From: Rostrohypoxylon terebratum | Taxonomy: Eukaryota; Ascomycota; Sordariomycetes; Xylariales; Hypoxylaceae | Reading direction: 5' to 3' | Assembly: GCA_022497145.1 (NCBI GenBank) | Contig: MU385865.1 | Span: 372,001-436,000, forward strand | Length of the DNA: 64,000 bases | Shown: one piece after another, positions 41,390 through 54,571 of the stretch | Numbering within the stretch: position 1 is the first letter of the stretch | Layout: each line of letters starts with the position of its first letter | Position numbers and translations under genes: made by a program | Notes under the pieces: model-generated | Told to the model about the DNA's origin: nothing | Database searches by the model: none | The model's input: only the letters and a program-made list of their open reading frames with translations

Positions 41390-41816
41390 GAGCAAAGGTC
41401 AGGTCTGTTAGTTGGATGCGTAAATCTATCGCTAAAAGTATTGTCTAGGGTGTTTCTAACAACCACCATCTATCCACCACTTGATAGCGTACCTAGTATG
41501 CATTCACATTTTACATTGTGTATGAGAGAGGGATTTGATTCTCAAAGTCCTTCCTCAAGCAGCGTGACGTTGTTAAGTAGGACTGGTAGGACTGGAAGGA
41601 AATGGGGAGCGGATGGCAATTAGAGAAAGTTAATTCATAAGATCGCTACGTCATAAGTTGCGCTCTGATACATCTCACCGTCCTAACACCTACAATAGCC
41701 GTACGCTCTTTCGTTAAATGCAATTATTTGCGAGAGGTGCGAGAGGGCACGACCGACGCCGTGGCAGGGACGATAACGATAAGCATTTTCACTGAGCAAG
41801 TATTTGGTACCTAGTA

Positions 41817-41847
41817 GGTACTCCATTAGGTACTCCATTAGGTACTC
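41817..41847. repeat. 12-bp tandem repeat, 2.6 copies
   Basis: GGTACTCCATTA repeated twice, then GGTACTC. Confidence 0.75.
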
Positions 41848-44800
41848 TTCAGCATCGACGAGTTCTAGACCATCTCCATCTGTGGAAGGTGTATGTAGGT
41901 GAGACTCCGGGGTGACACGGCAGGGGCAGCCTGGAATTGCTTTTTTAGCAAGCATACCAAGTAGGTGTAGGTGTATCTATCCAAAGATTCGGTGATATTT
42001 CATTTGTCAGCCTTATGAATAAGTGTGAGTAAAATTGTTCGTCGGATTTTTCGCTTTGATATATATATAAGGTTTGTTCTGAATCGTCCAATCCTCTCGT
42101 ATCAGGTATGCCGAGCAGTCACAGCTCTCGGCCCGTGAAGAGTGAGTGACTGGTAAGATGGTGCACTCGTAATAAAGCTGTCGGGTGGTTCGCTTCGGTT
42201 GAATTGCTTTCTGTCTCTGCGACAATCGGCAGATAGAAAGGTGATGCCGATGAGATAGCGTTGACGGTATTGGCCAGTTTCATGCTTCGAAGCATTGAAC
42301 TGAATGCTCCCGTCTTGTAACAAAAGACTTCGATATGTTTTCTCGGGCCGTCAGTAGTAAACTCAGACATACGTAGACTATATTTAGCCATCAGCCACGG
42401 TGAAGCAAAGGTCAGGCCATGGGTAAGCAAGAAGTTGGAGTTATATAAGTAAGTACTAGGTATTCGACGAATCAGCCTTAAGCGTGTACTATAAGGTGAA
42501 CGAAAGTATGAAGAAGTGAGGTTATGAGTTATCATAAAAGCTAGACTCGGACTAACCTCATATGAGTTGACCCCGAGTCCTATACTAGTACCTATATACA
42601 TGATACTGCGTACATGTGACCTATTCATCCGAAGAGACGCTAGAATCAAAAGAGCAAGAGCAACGATTTAACCTTACTACCTATCTGAGCTTGGGAGGAA
42701 CACTAAATTAAATAAAACTACAAGACTAAAGTCCGAATTTATAGAATAAAAAATAATTCAATAAAATAAAAATAGAAGGACGACGCTATCCCCAAGGTTA
42801 CATCGAGAATATTCTAAACCCTCCCTCGGGTCGCATACAGGCCACCGAGAACCAGGCTGCCAGGAGAGCACGCGAGGCACAAGGCACGTAGGCACGTCAA
42901 CGTTAATTGTGGGCTTAACGGCCCGCTGCATTGGCCACGGCCGGGGTTGCGTCCCCAAGCTCCCAAGCGCTATCCAACGGCTCCCGCATGGCATTTCGAG
43001 CTAACACCCCTTGTCTAGTTCGACCGCTGTCTTCCACACCAACGTAAAACCGCAACCCTTAAGACCCTCTAGTCCAGATTCCCGAATCTACCTAAACTCA
43101 TCCCCCCATTTTCTGCGTCTAGTAATTTTTTTATCTACTATTTTTATTTTCCGGGTTTTAGACATACTTGGGCGCACTAAGGCGAGACACTCTGTAACGT
43201 CACTAGCTTAAGCCCGTTCCCGGGCTCTGAGAATTCAGGCTAGACATGGGTCTTCAACTTTGGTACGCCTATAACTTCGTTCGCCCGTAGTTGCTATAAG
43301 TTGGCCGAATCAACAGTAGTCGACAATAAGTCTGGTGTTTTATTGGAACGTGTACTATAAGTACCGCATCGTGTAGTACTAACGCAATGTACGAGCCTAG
43401 CAGATACATACATATTACCTTAAGCTTTTTTAGTCTCGGGTGACTTGAGTTGATACATGTATGTACGTGGTATGTATACTCGAAGCAAACATTAAAATAG
43501 GAGAGTTCAATATTCGTCCTGACTATTGTTTTTAGAGTAGCATGGCCCACAAATCAATGTAGGAGATTAACTTTGGAAACTCTTCCTAGAAATAGTTTAA
43601 AATGACTTCAACCATCGAAACTATAAATACCTCCATAGCTCAGACCTTCTCTATAAGACACTTGGATGTTATAGCGCCACTCAGTTGACTCTAACTAAGA
43701 GCAAGTCTATGAGCACTGCTGCATACCTAGTGCAAGCTATGCTCAGCACAATCATAAACATTTTCAGGGGTAATCGCTATTAAATGGAACTCGCGAGCAT
43801 CGCGAGCATTATCCCTTATCTGTCACATTTTGATATCCGGTAATAACGAGATATACCTAGGTACGCATATTATAGTGACACAATGCCTATCGACACGCTG
43901 GGTGTCACGTAAAGGAATACCCGGTAACTTTGGAAATTCCGCTAGGAAGATTTTGAATGTAACGATGGGCTGGTGGGATCGGCTGTGCGTCTACAGACTA
44001 GATACATACATACATCCAAACTTACATACCTTGGTACATCGACGGCTTGTGTAACCACACCTGACGAAAAACCCCGACTTGCTAGTAGCCCTACACAGAA
44101 GCCCTCTTGTCAACACATGGATTCCTCGTGGCTACGGTGTCACAAGAAACTAAGGCACCCTAATTTAGAGTGCGTCTTTTTTTACCCTACTGCTTACATC
44201 TTTTGACATCAGAGACGCATGGGTGATGTGGTAGTGTTCCAGATCCCCGGGTTTCGTAGGTTGGCGTGCCATATAACGGGTCGCTTGGCCGAGGCAAATA
44301 TGTATATATATATATATCCACACGGCGAACAAGGCAACAAATCACGAATGTAGAGAATCGTCGCATAATAACATCAAACGCAACTTTCATTAGTACCCGA
44401 ATATCTCGGGCGAAAAACGAAGGATTATTCCAGCAGGTTCTTCGTAGCGCCGTCGAATTGCTAAGTTGGGCTAGAGAGACGGAACCATCCCCTTCGCAGA
44501 GAAGAGGAACCCACTCCTGTACTGTAAAATAGATATGTCCGGCGAAATATGTAAGAGAGAACTGAAGGCATGCCGGAGGCCGATTCCGCGAGGAAAAAGA
44601 GCTCTTCGCGAAATAGACCAGACCTTTAACAGAAAGCCGCCGCACCATGACCAAATATGACCTTGAGCCTAGAAGCTCCGTATCATTGTTTCATACCCGC
44701 CTTCCCAGACACCCAACCAAATGCAAGGCTTATCATCTCCCGCCCTCGCCGCCCACGGTCCCCGATGCTGTATGCGAGAAATCAATGTTGGTCATTAGAA

Positions 44801-45130
44801 TGCGTGTGCTTCAAATACTTCCACACTAATCCGAGCCAGAAATGCTCCGAACGCAATGCTGTCGTAAAACGTCACCAATATCTAACTTCGGGTGAAATCA
44901 ATCGAATCAGAAGACGCAAGTTTTGTTGCTCGGGGGGGAATCACTGCGTATCGTACACCAGGGTGTCGAGACTTTATAGACTTTTGATGATCCATTCTTA
45001 AGGAAAAAAAAAAAGGGAAACCGCGTAGTTAAACCACCCTGACAGATATCGCCTCGAGGACTTCTAGTTGCTACCTCATAGTAGCTAGCTATTCAGGCCA
45101 TTCAGGCCAAGGAGGGTATGACCCGTAAAC

Positions 45131-46733
45131 CTATTCCCGCTGGCTGCCATACAAGTTCTGGTTTTGAGGTCCATATGGCGACGCTGGCTGCTGGTACCCG
45201 GAGTACATGTGGTTCGTAGGGCTATACTCGGGCATCTGCTGCTGTGGCACTGTCGCCGAAGGAGGTGCGGGATACTGAGTCGGCTGGTAACCAATAGGTG
45301 GTAATTGTACCTGTCGGCTAGTCGTATATGACGACGGTGCCTGCCCAGCCTCGCCAGCCTGAGGGTCCCCACCACCGTTCTGGGCTGCTGCGGCGGCGGC
45401 AGCATGACGCTGGCGTTCGGCTTCTTCAGCCGCCTTGCGTTGCTGCTCCTCCTCCTTCTTGCGAGCCTTCCACTCTTTGCGGATCTCCTTGAATTCTACA
45501 TGATGAATATAGTTAGCAAACCGCGCCGTGTTTTAGTTCTACTATCCTATTTGCAGGGATCGCACTGGTCTTTGCCTAGCACGAGCTAGGTCATCAACCG
45601 TCATGAGTCCGTCTTAATGCCTTAACGACGCTCTGTCCCCCGCCACTTAACTAGTAGCAATTCTTTGGTGAAGACCAAAGCGTTCATCTCATGTGTATTG
45701 CTATAAAAAGGAAGAAATGGGATGATAAAACCTACCTTCGGGAGTTCGCTTCTGACCATGGCTCTGCATCGTTACGTGGGCGTTCAAGTGATTGAGCGTC
45801 CCGTACGCCTTCTCGCATCCGTTCCACCCACATTTGTACATGCGCTCAATTTCTTCATATCGTCGCCGAGGTCGCTTGTGCTGCTGGGCTCCAGGGATCG
45901 GCACAAATGAGTACACCTGCTGCGCACCATACTGTCAATGAAATCAGCTACTTCACACAAAAGTATGAGAGAACACAATAAGTGCCCGTTACAATTAACA
46001 AATGGCCGGCTAGTAAGAATATCCCGTCTGATCGACGGTCCGGGCAACTTCGCGCGATCGATGTTACTCCTCACCATACACGCGGCACAGAAACCACCTC
46101 TTGACCTATATAAAGAGAATTACCTACCTGAGCTGGTCGTCCCGGGGCGGCTGCGGATTGCGCGTGCGGGTAGACCGAATGGGGATGAGGGATCTGCCCA
46201 GGAGCACCTGGGTGCCCATAGTTAGCCCAGTCAGGTCGGGGCTGCGCGTACAGACTGCCGGCGCTCTGCGGGTAGTTATGCGACATGTCTGGAGGCGGCG
46301 GCGCGTAGGGCGAGTATTGGTTAGGAGGCGCGTACGTAGGGCTAGGTGCCGCAATTGAAGGATCTATGGGTACATCGGTGTCAGATTTGACTTGTTGGGA
46401 CTGATGGTTGCGCCCATCTTGCATAGGCATGGACGGACTTGTTGGTGTTTGCGCCATACCTCCGCTGCTGCCGCTGTGGTTGCTTGCTGGATGGTACTGA
46501 CGTAGACTATGTTCTGGGAAAGAACTTGTCGACCTTGCAGATTGCGGATACGCTCCGTACTCTGAGGTCGGCGTTGCAGACGTAGGATAGCTGTTCCCCC
46601 TCGCTTCCTGGTTGCTGGAGTAGTGTGCAGCAGACGGGTGATCTGCGGAAGCTTCAGACTGAGTGTCGCCGTAGGTGCTTGGATAGGGCGAAGGCAAACC
46701 TGACTGCGAATATTCGGGTACGCTCCGTTCCAT
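45131..46733 (-). CDS. CON7: C2H2 zinc-finger transcription factor Con7
   Basis: Regulator of conidial and infection-related morphogenesis in filamentous ascomycetes, acting in the nucleus. Exons 46733-46128, 45931-45736 and 45495-45131 join in phase to 388 residues. The N-terminus is Ser/Pro/Tyr-rich and disordered. Exon 2 holds VYSFVPIPGAQQHKRPRRRY, a basic stretch, then one C2H2 finger: YKCGWNGCEKAYGTLNHLNA then HVTMQSH. It continues into EFKEIRKEWKARKKEEEQQR, a basic coiled coil, and a Gln/Pro-rich tail. ATG 46733 is the only in-frame ATG available. However, the frame stays open upstream to 46847 and reads like the same protein (LPRYLRAPAREEISLGATHW), starting at a possible splice acceptor (AATAG). 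The true N-terminus may therefore be longer (see findings). Confidence 0.88.
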
Positions 46734-47860
46734 GAAGCCGTCGGCGGCGTTGAGGCGAGTCTCCCAGTGGGTTGCTCCCAAACTTATCTCTTCCCGAGCT
46801 GGCGCTCGAAGGTAGCGTGGCAGTGATGCGCGGTCGTCAACAAACGCCTATTGAGGCTGATGTTTGCTGACACCTATAGTGCACGCTACTGCTACCAGGG
46901 ACGATGGTAAGGTGGACGGACCGGGGAGTTAGCGAGCCACTCGTAGGTTCAGGGCAGGGTAAGATGGAGCGGTGTCTTGGTTCGAGGTTGGTGCTACTCG
47001 ATTAAGAGAAGAAAGATAGAGTTGCACCAAGGGGACAGACGAGCTGGCTGCACTGGCGTATTTGTTGGTGGACTTTTTGGTCAACGACGGGAAACCAAAC
47101 CAAAGGAGATAGCGTAGATCTTCCGGTCTTGCCAGGCTCTACAGATGAAATAGTCTGTCGAGGAGATCCACCAGCCCACAAGTCAGTATCAGCCACCGAA
47201 GTTGCGCTGGAGAAGTTAAGTCCAGGTTTATGGAGCGGCGCTACTAGAGAAGCCTACTAATAAGCGTGTGGTCCCCGCCGCCAGCTAGTTTGCGAGAGGG
47301 TTGGGGGCCAGGGTTCTTTTTGAGTTCTTCCTTAGATCGCGGGCGCCAAAAGATAGTGTGTATTACACAACAGATTGGCTGCACCCGGGCTGAAGGCAGA
47401 GGTCGCGCTTATTATGAGAGAGGGAGGGAACGTCAAGTACTGCTGCTGATGCGCACGATCTAGTGCAGGGTTCGATCTGGTTTGGACCTTGGATCAAGAA
47501 CACCACCCCTTGTACTGGCTTGTACCAGGTATGCTGAGTAGACTAGGTATCCCTAAGTGTATGAACCTCGTGCGGACCTAGCGACCTAGCGACCTAGTGG
47601 CTTATTTGGGACTGATTCAGGTCTGATGGTCGACCTCGAGGTGGAGAGGGGAGATACTTGACTAAAATAGTCTGAAGTAAAATGGGGGAAGTGCTAGATA
47701 AAATCAAGCGATCCCCGAAGTCGTCTAGACCGCGAAGACTTTAGCGTGTCTTGTCAGAGGTACCTAGGTTTGCGATTGGTGGCTGGGACCTTTGCGTAGA
47801 GTTTGACCCGGCGCGATGTTAGAATTTTCGGAATGTCGAATTACAGAGCCGCTAGAACAC
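46734..47860 (-). promoter_or_regulatory. CON7 upstream region without any ATG
   Basis: No ATG occurs on the minus strand for 1127 nt upstream of the CON7 ATG at 46733. About 17-18 are expected by chance in a random sequence. That suggests a long transcribed leader cleared of upstream starts, perhaps with an intron ending at 46848 (AATAG). The transcript start cannot be read from the sequence. Confidence 0.55.
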
Positions 47861-50800
47861 CATAAGGTCTGCGTGACTGACTCTTGTTACTGATTCCCTA
47901 CGTCGCGTCCGTCGGATATGTGTAGATATTCTATACGGAATAAGTCTAACAGTGCAGACAGGATCCATATAAAAAAATCAGACGTTGTTTTGTTTTGATT
48001 TGTGGTGCGTGCTTTCCTTTTTTTTTTCGGCACGACTCTTGCAGGCAGTATGTTCACTGTGTGTGGTGACCAGGCGTGTCCGTGTGAACAGTGTACGTGA
48101 AAGTGAAAGGGTACGGGGTATAAGCGTGTTATGTAAATAGGTGATAGGCGAATAGTAGGTACGTATGTAGATATCAGGGAATAGAAGTTAAGACGATAGG
48201 TTTTTAGGGTTGTTTAGGTATGTAGTAGTAAGTAGCCCAGGACTGGCGTCGGCAGCTACTGCAGCGGCAACAGAGGCAACAGGAGCATCAGCAGTTAATA
48301 CCTGGGTGGTAGTAATAAGTTACCACAACACGATCGTCGGCCTAAGGCAGTGACGTGCAGAGGGGTAGGTATGGCACTGGGATGTATGGAGGTATGGATG
48401 ATGTTTAGTTAGGTAGCGGGCGGTGCCTCGCCAAAGCTGATCGAGCTGGAGAGCTGATCGAACTAGTGACCGTCACGGTTTAGGGTCCCGGTGACGACAG
48501 AATTTTTGCGTGTTGGTGCGCCAAATCGTAAACTTTAGTCTTGACCCGAGCGATTTCGCGTCCAGACTCAATCAGTTTAGATTGGGCTTAGTGAGGAATT
48601 AGTGCCGAGGGGATGGGAGATGGTGAATTTTTATATGCAGAATGCAAGCTCGAGGCACGACGCTGCAGTGTTGCTTGAACACGCGTGGAGGGATGATTGA
48701 ATGTACAACTTGATTGCCGAACCAGCATAAAGGAATGCATGTACGGTTTGAAAAATGAATTGGCTGGTTTGGTAATCTGTAATATGGCGCTGTTAATAAA
48801 GGTTGGGGGAAAGAATGGAAGTTTCGGGGAGATTTCTGTGAGTGTACGATTTTATTTGATTATTAGTTCAATGTGCCAGGTATTTTTTTTTTCTTTTGGA
48901 AGGACCGGGTCACAGTAGCCAATGGGACGAACGGGTCCCGATCGCACTTACCAGCAGGGGCAAACGACAAAACTGGGAGTAGGAGGGATTGCGGAAAACG
49001 TTTTGTACCACATGAGGTAAGTTGGTAAAAAGTCATTTCCGATACTAGGTACATTTTTATTTTTATTTTTTAAACTTTTTTTTATTTTTGCCTTTAATAC
49101 ATTGACGTTTCTTTTTCCTATGATGATTTCATTTTCTCAAGCCATGCCTTTTTCGCCTCTTCTTTATTGTTAAACCGTATAGCTATTAACCCAAAGAATG
49201 AAAGGATATAAATTCACCGCTAAACAAAAAAAAAATACATTTCCACTTACTCCTCCTCCCAAGGATGCCGCCGCATGTGTAAGTGTACAGCTGTAGCTTG
49301 TTGCTGTTGCTATGTATGATTTTGAACTCGAACAAAACCCATAATCCAATACCTACTAGGTAATCCTAATTCTAATACCTGCAAAAAAAAAACCTCCCTC
49401 TCTCTCCCTGTTATCTACCTATTTTTGTTATTAATGTCCACAACTTGGTGGATTTCCCTGCTCGTCGAGATACAGCTGAAATATTAACCCCCCATTTCCC
49501 TGTTCCTCGGCCCCTCTCTTCTACTTTCTCTTTCGCCATTGCCTCTCGTCTCTTCCTCGGTTTCTCCTCTTACTCGCGACCCGCGATCCACGATCCACAT
49601 CCATTTATTTCGACTTGTATCATACCACATGAATTTGTATCTCGCGCTGTCAATTTACAGGAAACGCAGAACAACTATCGAATAATGTTATTCAAAAGAA
49701 CCTCGGTACGCTCTGAAGACGATACGAGTTCATTGTTAATAATAATGTTCCAATTGTAATTGTTGGTCAGGTACCTTCAGTTCCAACTTGGAAAAACCGG
49801 CATGTACCGAGTACCCCGTGTTCACTCTATGTAATATTTGATGGTTGAAGTTGAGTTCGAAGGTGTACATGTAATGTGGAGAGGCTAAAGCGGTGTAGGT
49901 ACCTTCTGGTACCGTACACCGCGCCCAATGAGACGTGTATACAAAGTAGGAGGCGGCGGAACCATCCACAAAAGACCCAACATCCCTGATAAAGCCAGTC
50001 GCAGTGCCAATCCTTGACCATCTTCATTAGTTCATAACTGGGAAGGGGAATCCAAGCAGTCCAAGTACCATGGGGATTGATACCGCAGTATATACAATAC
50101 GTATTCTTGCGTCTTGCGTCTTATGCAAGGTGGATAACCAGGATACTTGGAACTCTCCGTCTCTACCCAGCTACCCAGCATACTGAGCACATCCAACATC
50201 CCAGGAACTCCCACGTTCTTTCGCAATTTGTTTTCAAGCCGAATCGAGGTCGTGTGGAGGAGCAGGAGGTACTTATCCTACCCTAATTTACATACTTCCC
50301 TACGTAACTTGTACCTGTGACCTTAGCTTACGTATGTATGGATGTCGATAATGGGCAGGATGGACCAGAACAAGGAGAGGGATCCACGGCCTGTAGGCTG
50401 TTCTTGCCTCGACCCCTGGTCCTAAGGATTCTCTTACCATAGCAGCATAGCTCACCGGGTTTCCATCGAAAGGAAAAAAAAAAATCATCTACCCATAATT
50501 ATCATCCATCATCAGCTCTTAATCAGAACCTCAACCGTGGGAATCCCTGCGTTCCCAAAAGTCAAGAATTAATGCGAACACGCATGTTACAATGCATAAT
50601 GTGAAATCGGATTGCATTAGACTCTAAGTAGTAGAGAAACTATGCCCCACACTCCCAAGGCTCCAGCAAGAGTCATGATCTGCCATTTAGCGCCAAGGGT
50701 CTGCTTACTCATTCATGTGTTATACTGTTATTATGTAACCTCTTGTCCCTTCTACATACATCTTCATCCCAGAGTTCTATATGGAGTTAGTTGGTCGAGA

Positions 50801-51884
50801 TGAAAACATGACGTTAAACATAACTTAGCGCTATGTTTCCGTGCTAAGACAATTATTTCGACATAGCCGTATTCACATTCGGTACGATATATTGTGTAAG
50901 CTTTGAGTTACAAATTTTTTTTATATAGACAAATATAGAAATACGTTTCCAAGTATACAAGCAATGGATCGGCTGCTCCCATAATAATGCCATTACAAGA
51001 GTCGTGATTAAATCTTTGTCAGCCACCCTTATTGCCTGCCGGCCAGCCTAGGCCAATGCCGCCGGTTTTCTCCCATCCATGACTAAGTGATGGGGGTACT
51101 GACTCGTGTCTATTCCCTGTCATACGTGATACTGATATACCTACAAGTACCGTGCCCAAAATCGGCACAAGTACTATTATGATATGGGATTTCTTTCGTC
51201 GAGCTTCGGTGGCTATAAGGAAATGGATTTCCGTAGCAGACGAAATCGGGAGCTAGGACAGGGGCAATCCACGAGCATCGTCATTACGATAGCATCACGG
51301 CGCTACGTACTATGCACTGCGTAATAGAACCAGCTATTGCGGGGCCTGGTGAAAAGAAATGAACATAGGTACTCGCGTACCTATTAGAATTTAGTACGTT
51401 TGAATTGGGAGAACCCTCGAATTGGGACCACTTTTGTGGATAGATGCTGGGGCCACATTATGAGCCCGAGCTTCCCAGCCATTCCGCAATGCCCAGGTGC
51501 TGAGAAAGATGAAAGCAGCGGGGATCAGTGAACAGTAAAGGTGAATCTTGGTACAAGCTCTAGGTAGTAGGTAATAAACATTAGGTACCTATGTTCGGAT
51601 CCGAGCGGTCGGTCACTGCACGTTTGATTCGCAGGACCAATTGACTTGAGAGAGATACACAATTGTTTGATTCAAACGCCTTGATATCAGGTTTGAATTT
51701 TCCGAATGATCAAGCAGGCGGTATATCCCTTCGGTTAGATGGCAAGCCGAAAAGGTCCTTATTACACAACCGCGATTGACCGTGGTACAATACACCCGCC
51801 CAGTCATGGATCACTCGCCAGAAGTTTATCTCAGCCTTTAAAAAGTCATGCCAACCGTTCACGATGTAAAAAGGATACCTGACT

Positions 51885-51944
51885 TACCTTACCCTACCCT
51901 ACCCTACCCTACCCTACCCTACCCTACCTTACCCTACCTTACCT
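51885..51944 (+). repeat. (TACCC/TACCT)12 pentanucleotide repeat
   Basis: Twelve 5-bp units, mostly TACCC with TACCT at both ends. It resembles but is not the 6-bp fungal telomere repeat. Confidence 0.9.
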
Positions 51945-52942
51945 ACTCAGACGGCCAGTGTCGTCGTAATAGTATCACCAAGTTATATTCTAGACTTGCG
52001 GCCGTTGAAACCCCCGTATGTAGAGAAGCGATACACACGGGTCAACATCGTCGATTGTGAGGTGTCCCGATGGGTGAAGTTATCGAGCATTGGCGGGTTC
52101 GCGTGGCATCGAGCGGTGATAATGCGTGCCATTGCCTAACCTACCCATGTCGACGTCGACAGGGATAGGAGAAAATGGAATGGTGCATGGAACCATGTAA
52201 AGAATTGGCCCCTGCAACAACAAATCGGTCCGTGTCAATTTCTCGCGAGAGACTGTGCCGAGGTAGAAGGGATCTGCGACCGTTCTGGAACCTGACCTTT
52301 TGGACCGACATCCTCCTTCGAGGCTCGAAGGATATTCTCCGCGTTGTGGCACACGGGAAAGACGCGCCTAGCCTCAAGATCCGACCTTTGATACAACCAC
52401 ATTTTACAGTCATTATACACAAACGTACAAACATTTTTCATACACGGAATAGAAAATCGATATGAAGAATATTCGCAAAAGGATGTGGATATCGTGGCGA
52501 CCGTGTGTGTACCGATAGAATCCATAAAAATACCGACTGGGCACCGGGAGTCCAGGACTGTGCTCCACGCCTGGAAAATGCCGACCCTTCCCCATTGTGG
52601 AACGACCACCTGACTGATGAAAATTGTTTCCCTTAGCGAAGAGATTTCTTTTGCATGTATGTATTGTATTGTATTGTAGTGTAGTGTATCTCAGCTTGAC
52701 GGATTTTTGAAATGGGAAGCCGTTCGCAAATCCCGACGTGGAGGCGGATGATCCACATGGTTGTGAGCTGGCGAGGATTGTAAGAAGTTTTCTGACTTCT
52801 TGACTCGTGATGTGACCAACATTACGTACAGTACCTAGTCGTTAGGAAAGGGACCCGTGTCGATTCTCAAAATTGTCGACGTAAATTCAGCAAATTTTTC
52901 ATATTCTCGTAAGACAAGAATTGCCGATCGGAGACAATGAGG

Positions 52943-52964
52943 TTTTTTTTTTCGAAAAAAAAAG
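52943..52964. repeat. T10-CG-A10 perfect palindrome
   Basis: Ten T, CG, ten A: a 22-bp perfect palindrome in an otherwise mixed sequence. Confidence 0.85.
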
Positions 52965-54185
52965 TTCTAAGGAGTTCACGTTTGTTGTTTCAAGAGAAGT
53001 TATCGTGAATTACATAGTATAATATATTAATATATGATATTTAATCACATATCACATTGTAATCTTCCCCTAAGACGCTTAAAGATAGATACTAGTGAGG
53101 TTGGAAATGGGAAGTTAAGCCCAGTTTAGCACCATTCAACATCCCACGCTTACGGTAACTACCCGTAACCAGTAACCCGGCTACGTTACATCCTTCATAC
53201 CAGAGTACATACGTACATACTATACTAACTTTAGGACCCTAGAAACCTTTCGCATCAAGGATCGTGCCCACTGCCCAGTGTACTTGTATGTATCATTTGT
53301 ATATGGTATATATGAAGGAGCGCTCTTTCCGCACGTCGGTATTCGGAGTTTACCAGCCATGGTTGTTGTTCAAAGCGGCGTAGAGAGGGGATAACATTAG
53401 GACCTACTAGGTAGGACCTAGCTGCCTAGGTACTACTACTATGTAGTAGTATGCGCATAATAGTAGGAAGGGGCATTGATGAATTCAGCTCCAGGTCTCC
53501 AGTCTCTGGCTGCGGTAGTTTCCGCCAACGGAGGACAATTCAATGAATTCAATGAATTCAAAATGATCAAGGTAACAGCAATGGTGCAATGGTACTACAA
53601 TAGTACAATGGTGCAGAGGCGCAGAGGGTGCCCTTTCTTTCCCAACCCATGACACCGGTACATGCCTGCTCAGACAGCCAGGTTGGGTTGATTAAGTTGG
53701 TTAGATGGGAAAGAACATTGAATCTCTTAGACTTTTGATGTTCGTGTCACCTTGCGCCTAATTCTCCTATCTCCAACCCCCAAATCCTCAAACTCCAACC
53801 TATATTTCGATATTTTATAATTCTTGCACAGTTCTAAGTCAACACATACGCGCGCGCGATAACCCCCTGGCATGGTTCCCCAGAAAGATTTCCCGCTAAT
53901 GGCCAAGGTATATGTCAGTACCTTTTTACTGGCGCCGGACATCAACAGATCTTTGGCGACCCGAAGTTCTGGAATAGACTAAACAAGCGTTGAATCCAAT
54001 TCCTCCCATGTTTCAACGTTCCCATGTTCCCATGTTGCCATGTTTCGCAGCTTGGATCGAGGCTAAACAGAGATCATTCATGCCCAGAGCCCAAATTCGC
54101 GCGACTACTAAGCCGTATTTCAACCACATGCGACAGTATCGATCGCATATATCATATCTCACATCGACTTTTTGATTTCTTTTCC

Positions 54186-54225
54186 CCATCGTCCCATCGT
54201 CCCATCGTTCCATCGTTCCATCGTC
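54186..54225 (+). repeat. 8-bp tandem repeat, 5 copies
   Basis: CCATCGTC or CCATCGTT, five exact-length units in a row. Confidence 0.9.
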
Positions 54226-54325
54226 CCCACGACGACAGACGATGTGATGTGGGAGAGAAGATGGGGCACTTTGCTTTATCCGCACACAATGCGCATATTA
54301 TAGGTATTACCGACCTGACACATTG

Positions 54326-54357
54326 GCATACTAGCATACCAGCATACCAGCATACCA
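54326..54357 (+). repeat. 8-bp tandem repeat, 4 copies
   Basis: GCATACTA once, then GCATACCA three times. Confidence 0.85.
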
Positions 54358-54531
54358 TCCATACAAGGTATTATATTATAATCCCAAAAGCATCCTATAT
54401 TGCTCTCCACTATCTTGCACACCGCCATCCTTCGCCCAACCCAGTGGATGCTACACCATCATCGATATGCACGATGGAATGTCATTCCAAGGCATGTGAC
54501 ATTCGGAAAACGGGAACTTCGATACACATAC

Positions 54532-54570
<39 letters not shown>
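54532..54570 (+). repeat. (CTA)13 microsatellite
   Basis: Thirteen uninterrupted CTA units, followed by CATACATACG. Confidence 0.95.

Positions 54571-54571
<1 letters not shown>

Larger units (their letters stand above)
41292..45130. other. Intergenic, no gene recognised (3.8 kb)
   Basis: Promoter of AAR2 on the left and 3' flank of CON7 on the right. Only short open frames, none recognisable. It holds a poly(dT)-poly(dA) tract (41367-41389), a 12-bp tandem repeat (41817-41847) and a (TA)n run near 44300-44317. Confidence 0.5.

Noticed and set aside
51885..51944. Internal telomere repeat
   Set aside because: The unit is five bases (TACCC), not the six-base CCCTAA of fungal telomeres, and no subtelomeric genes are nearby.
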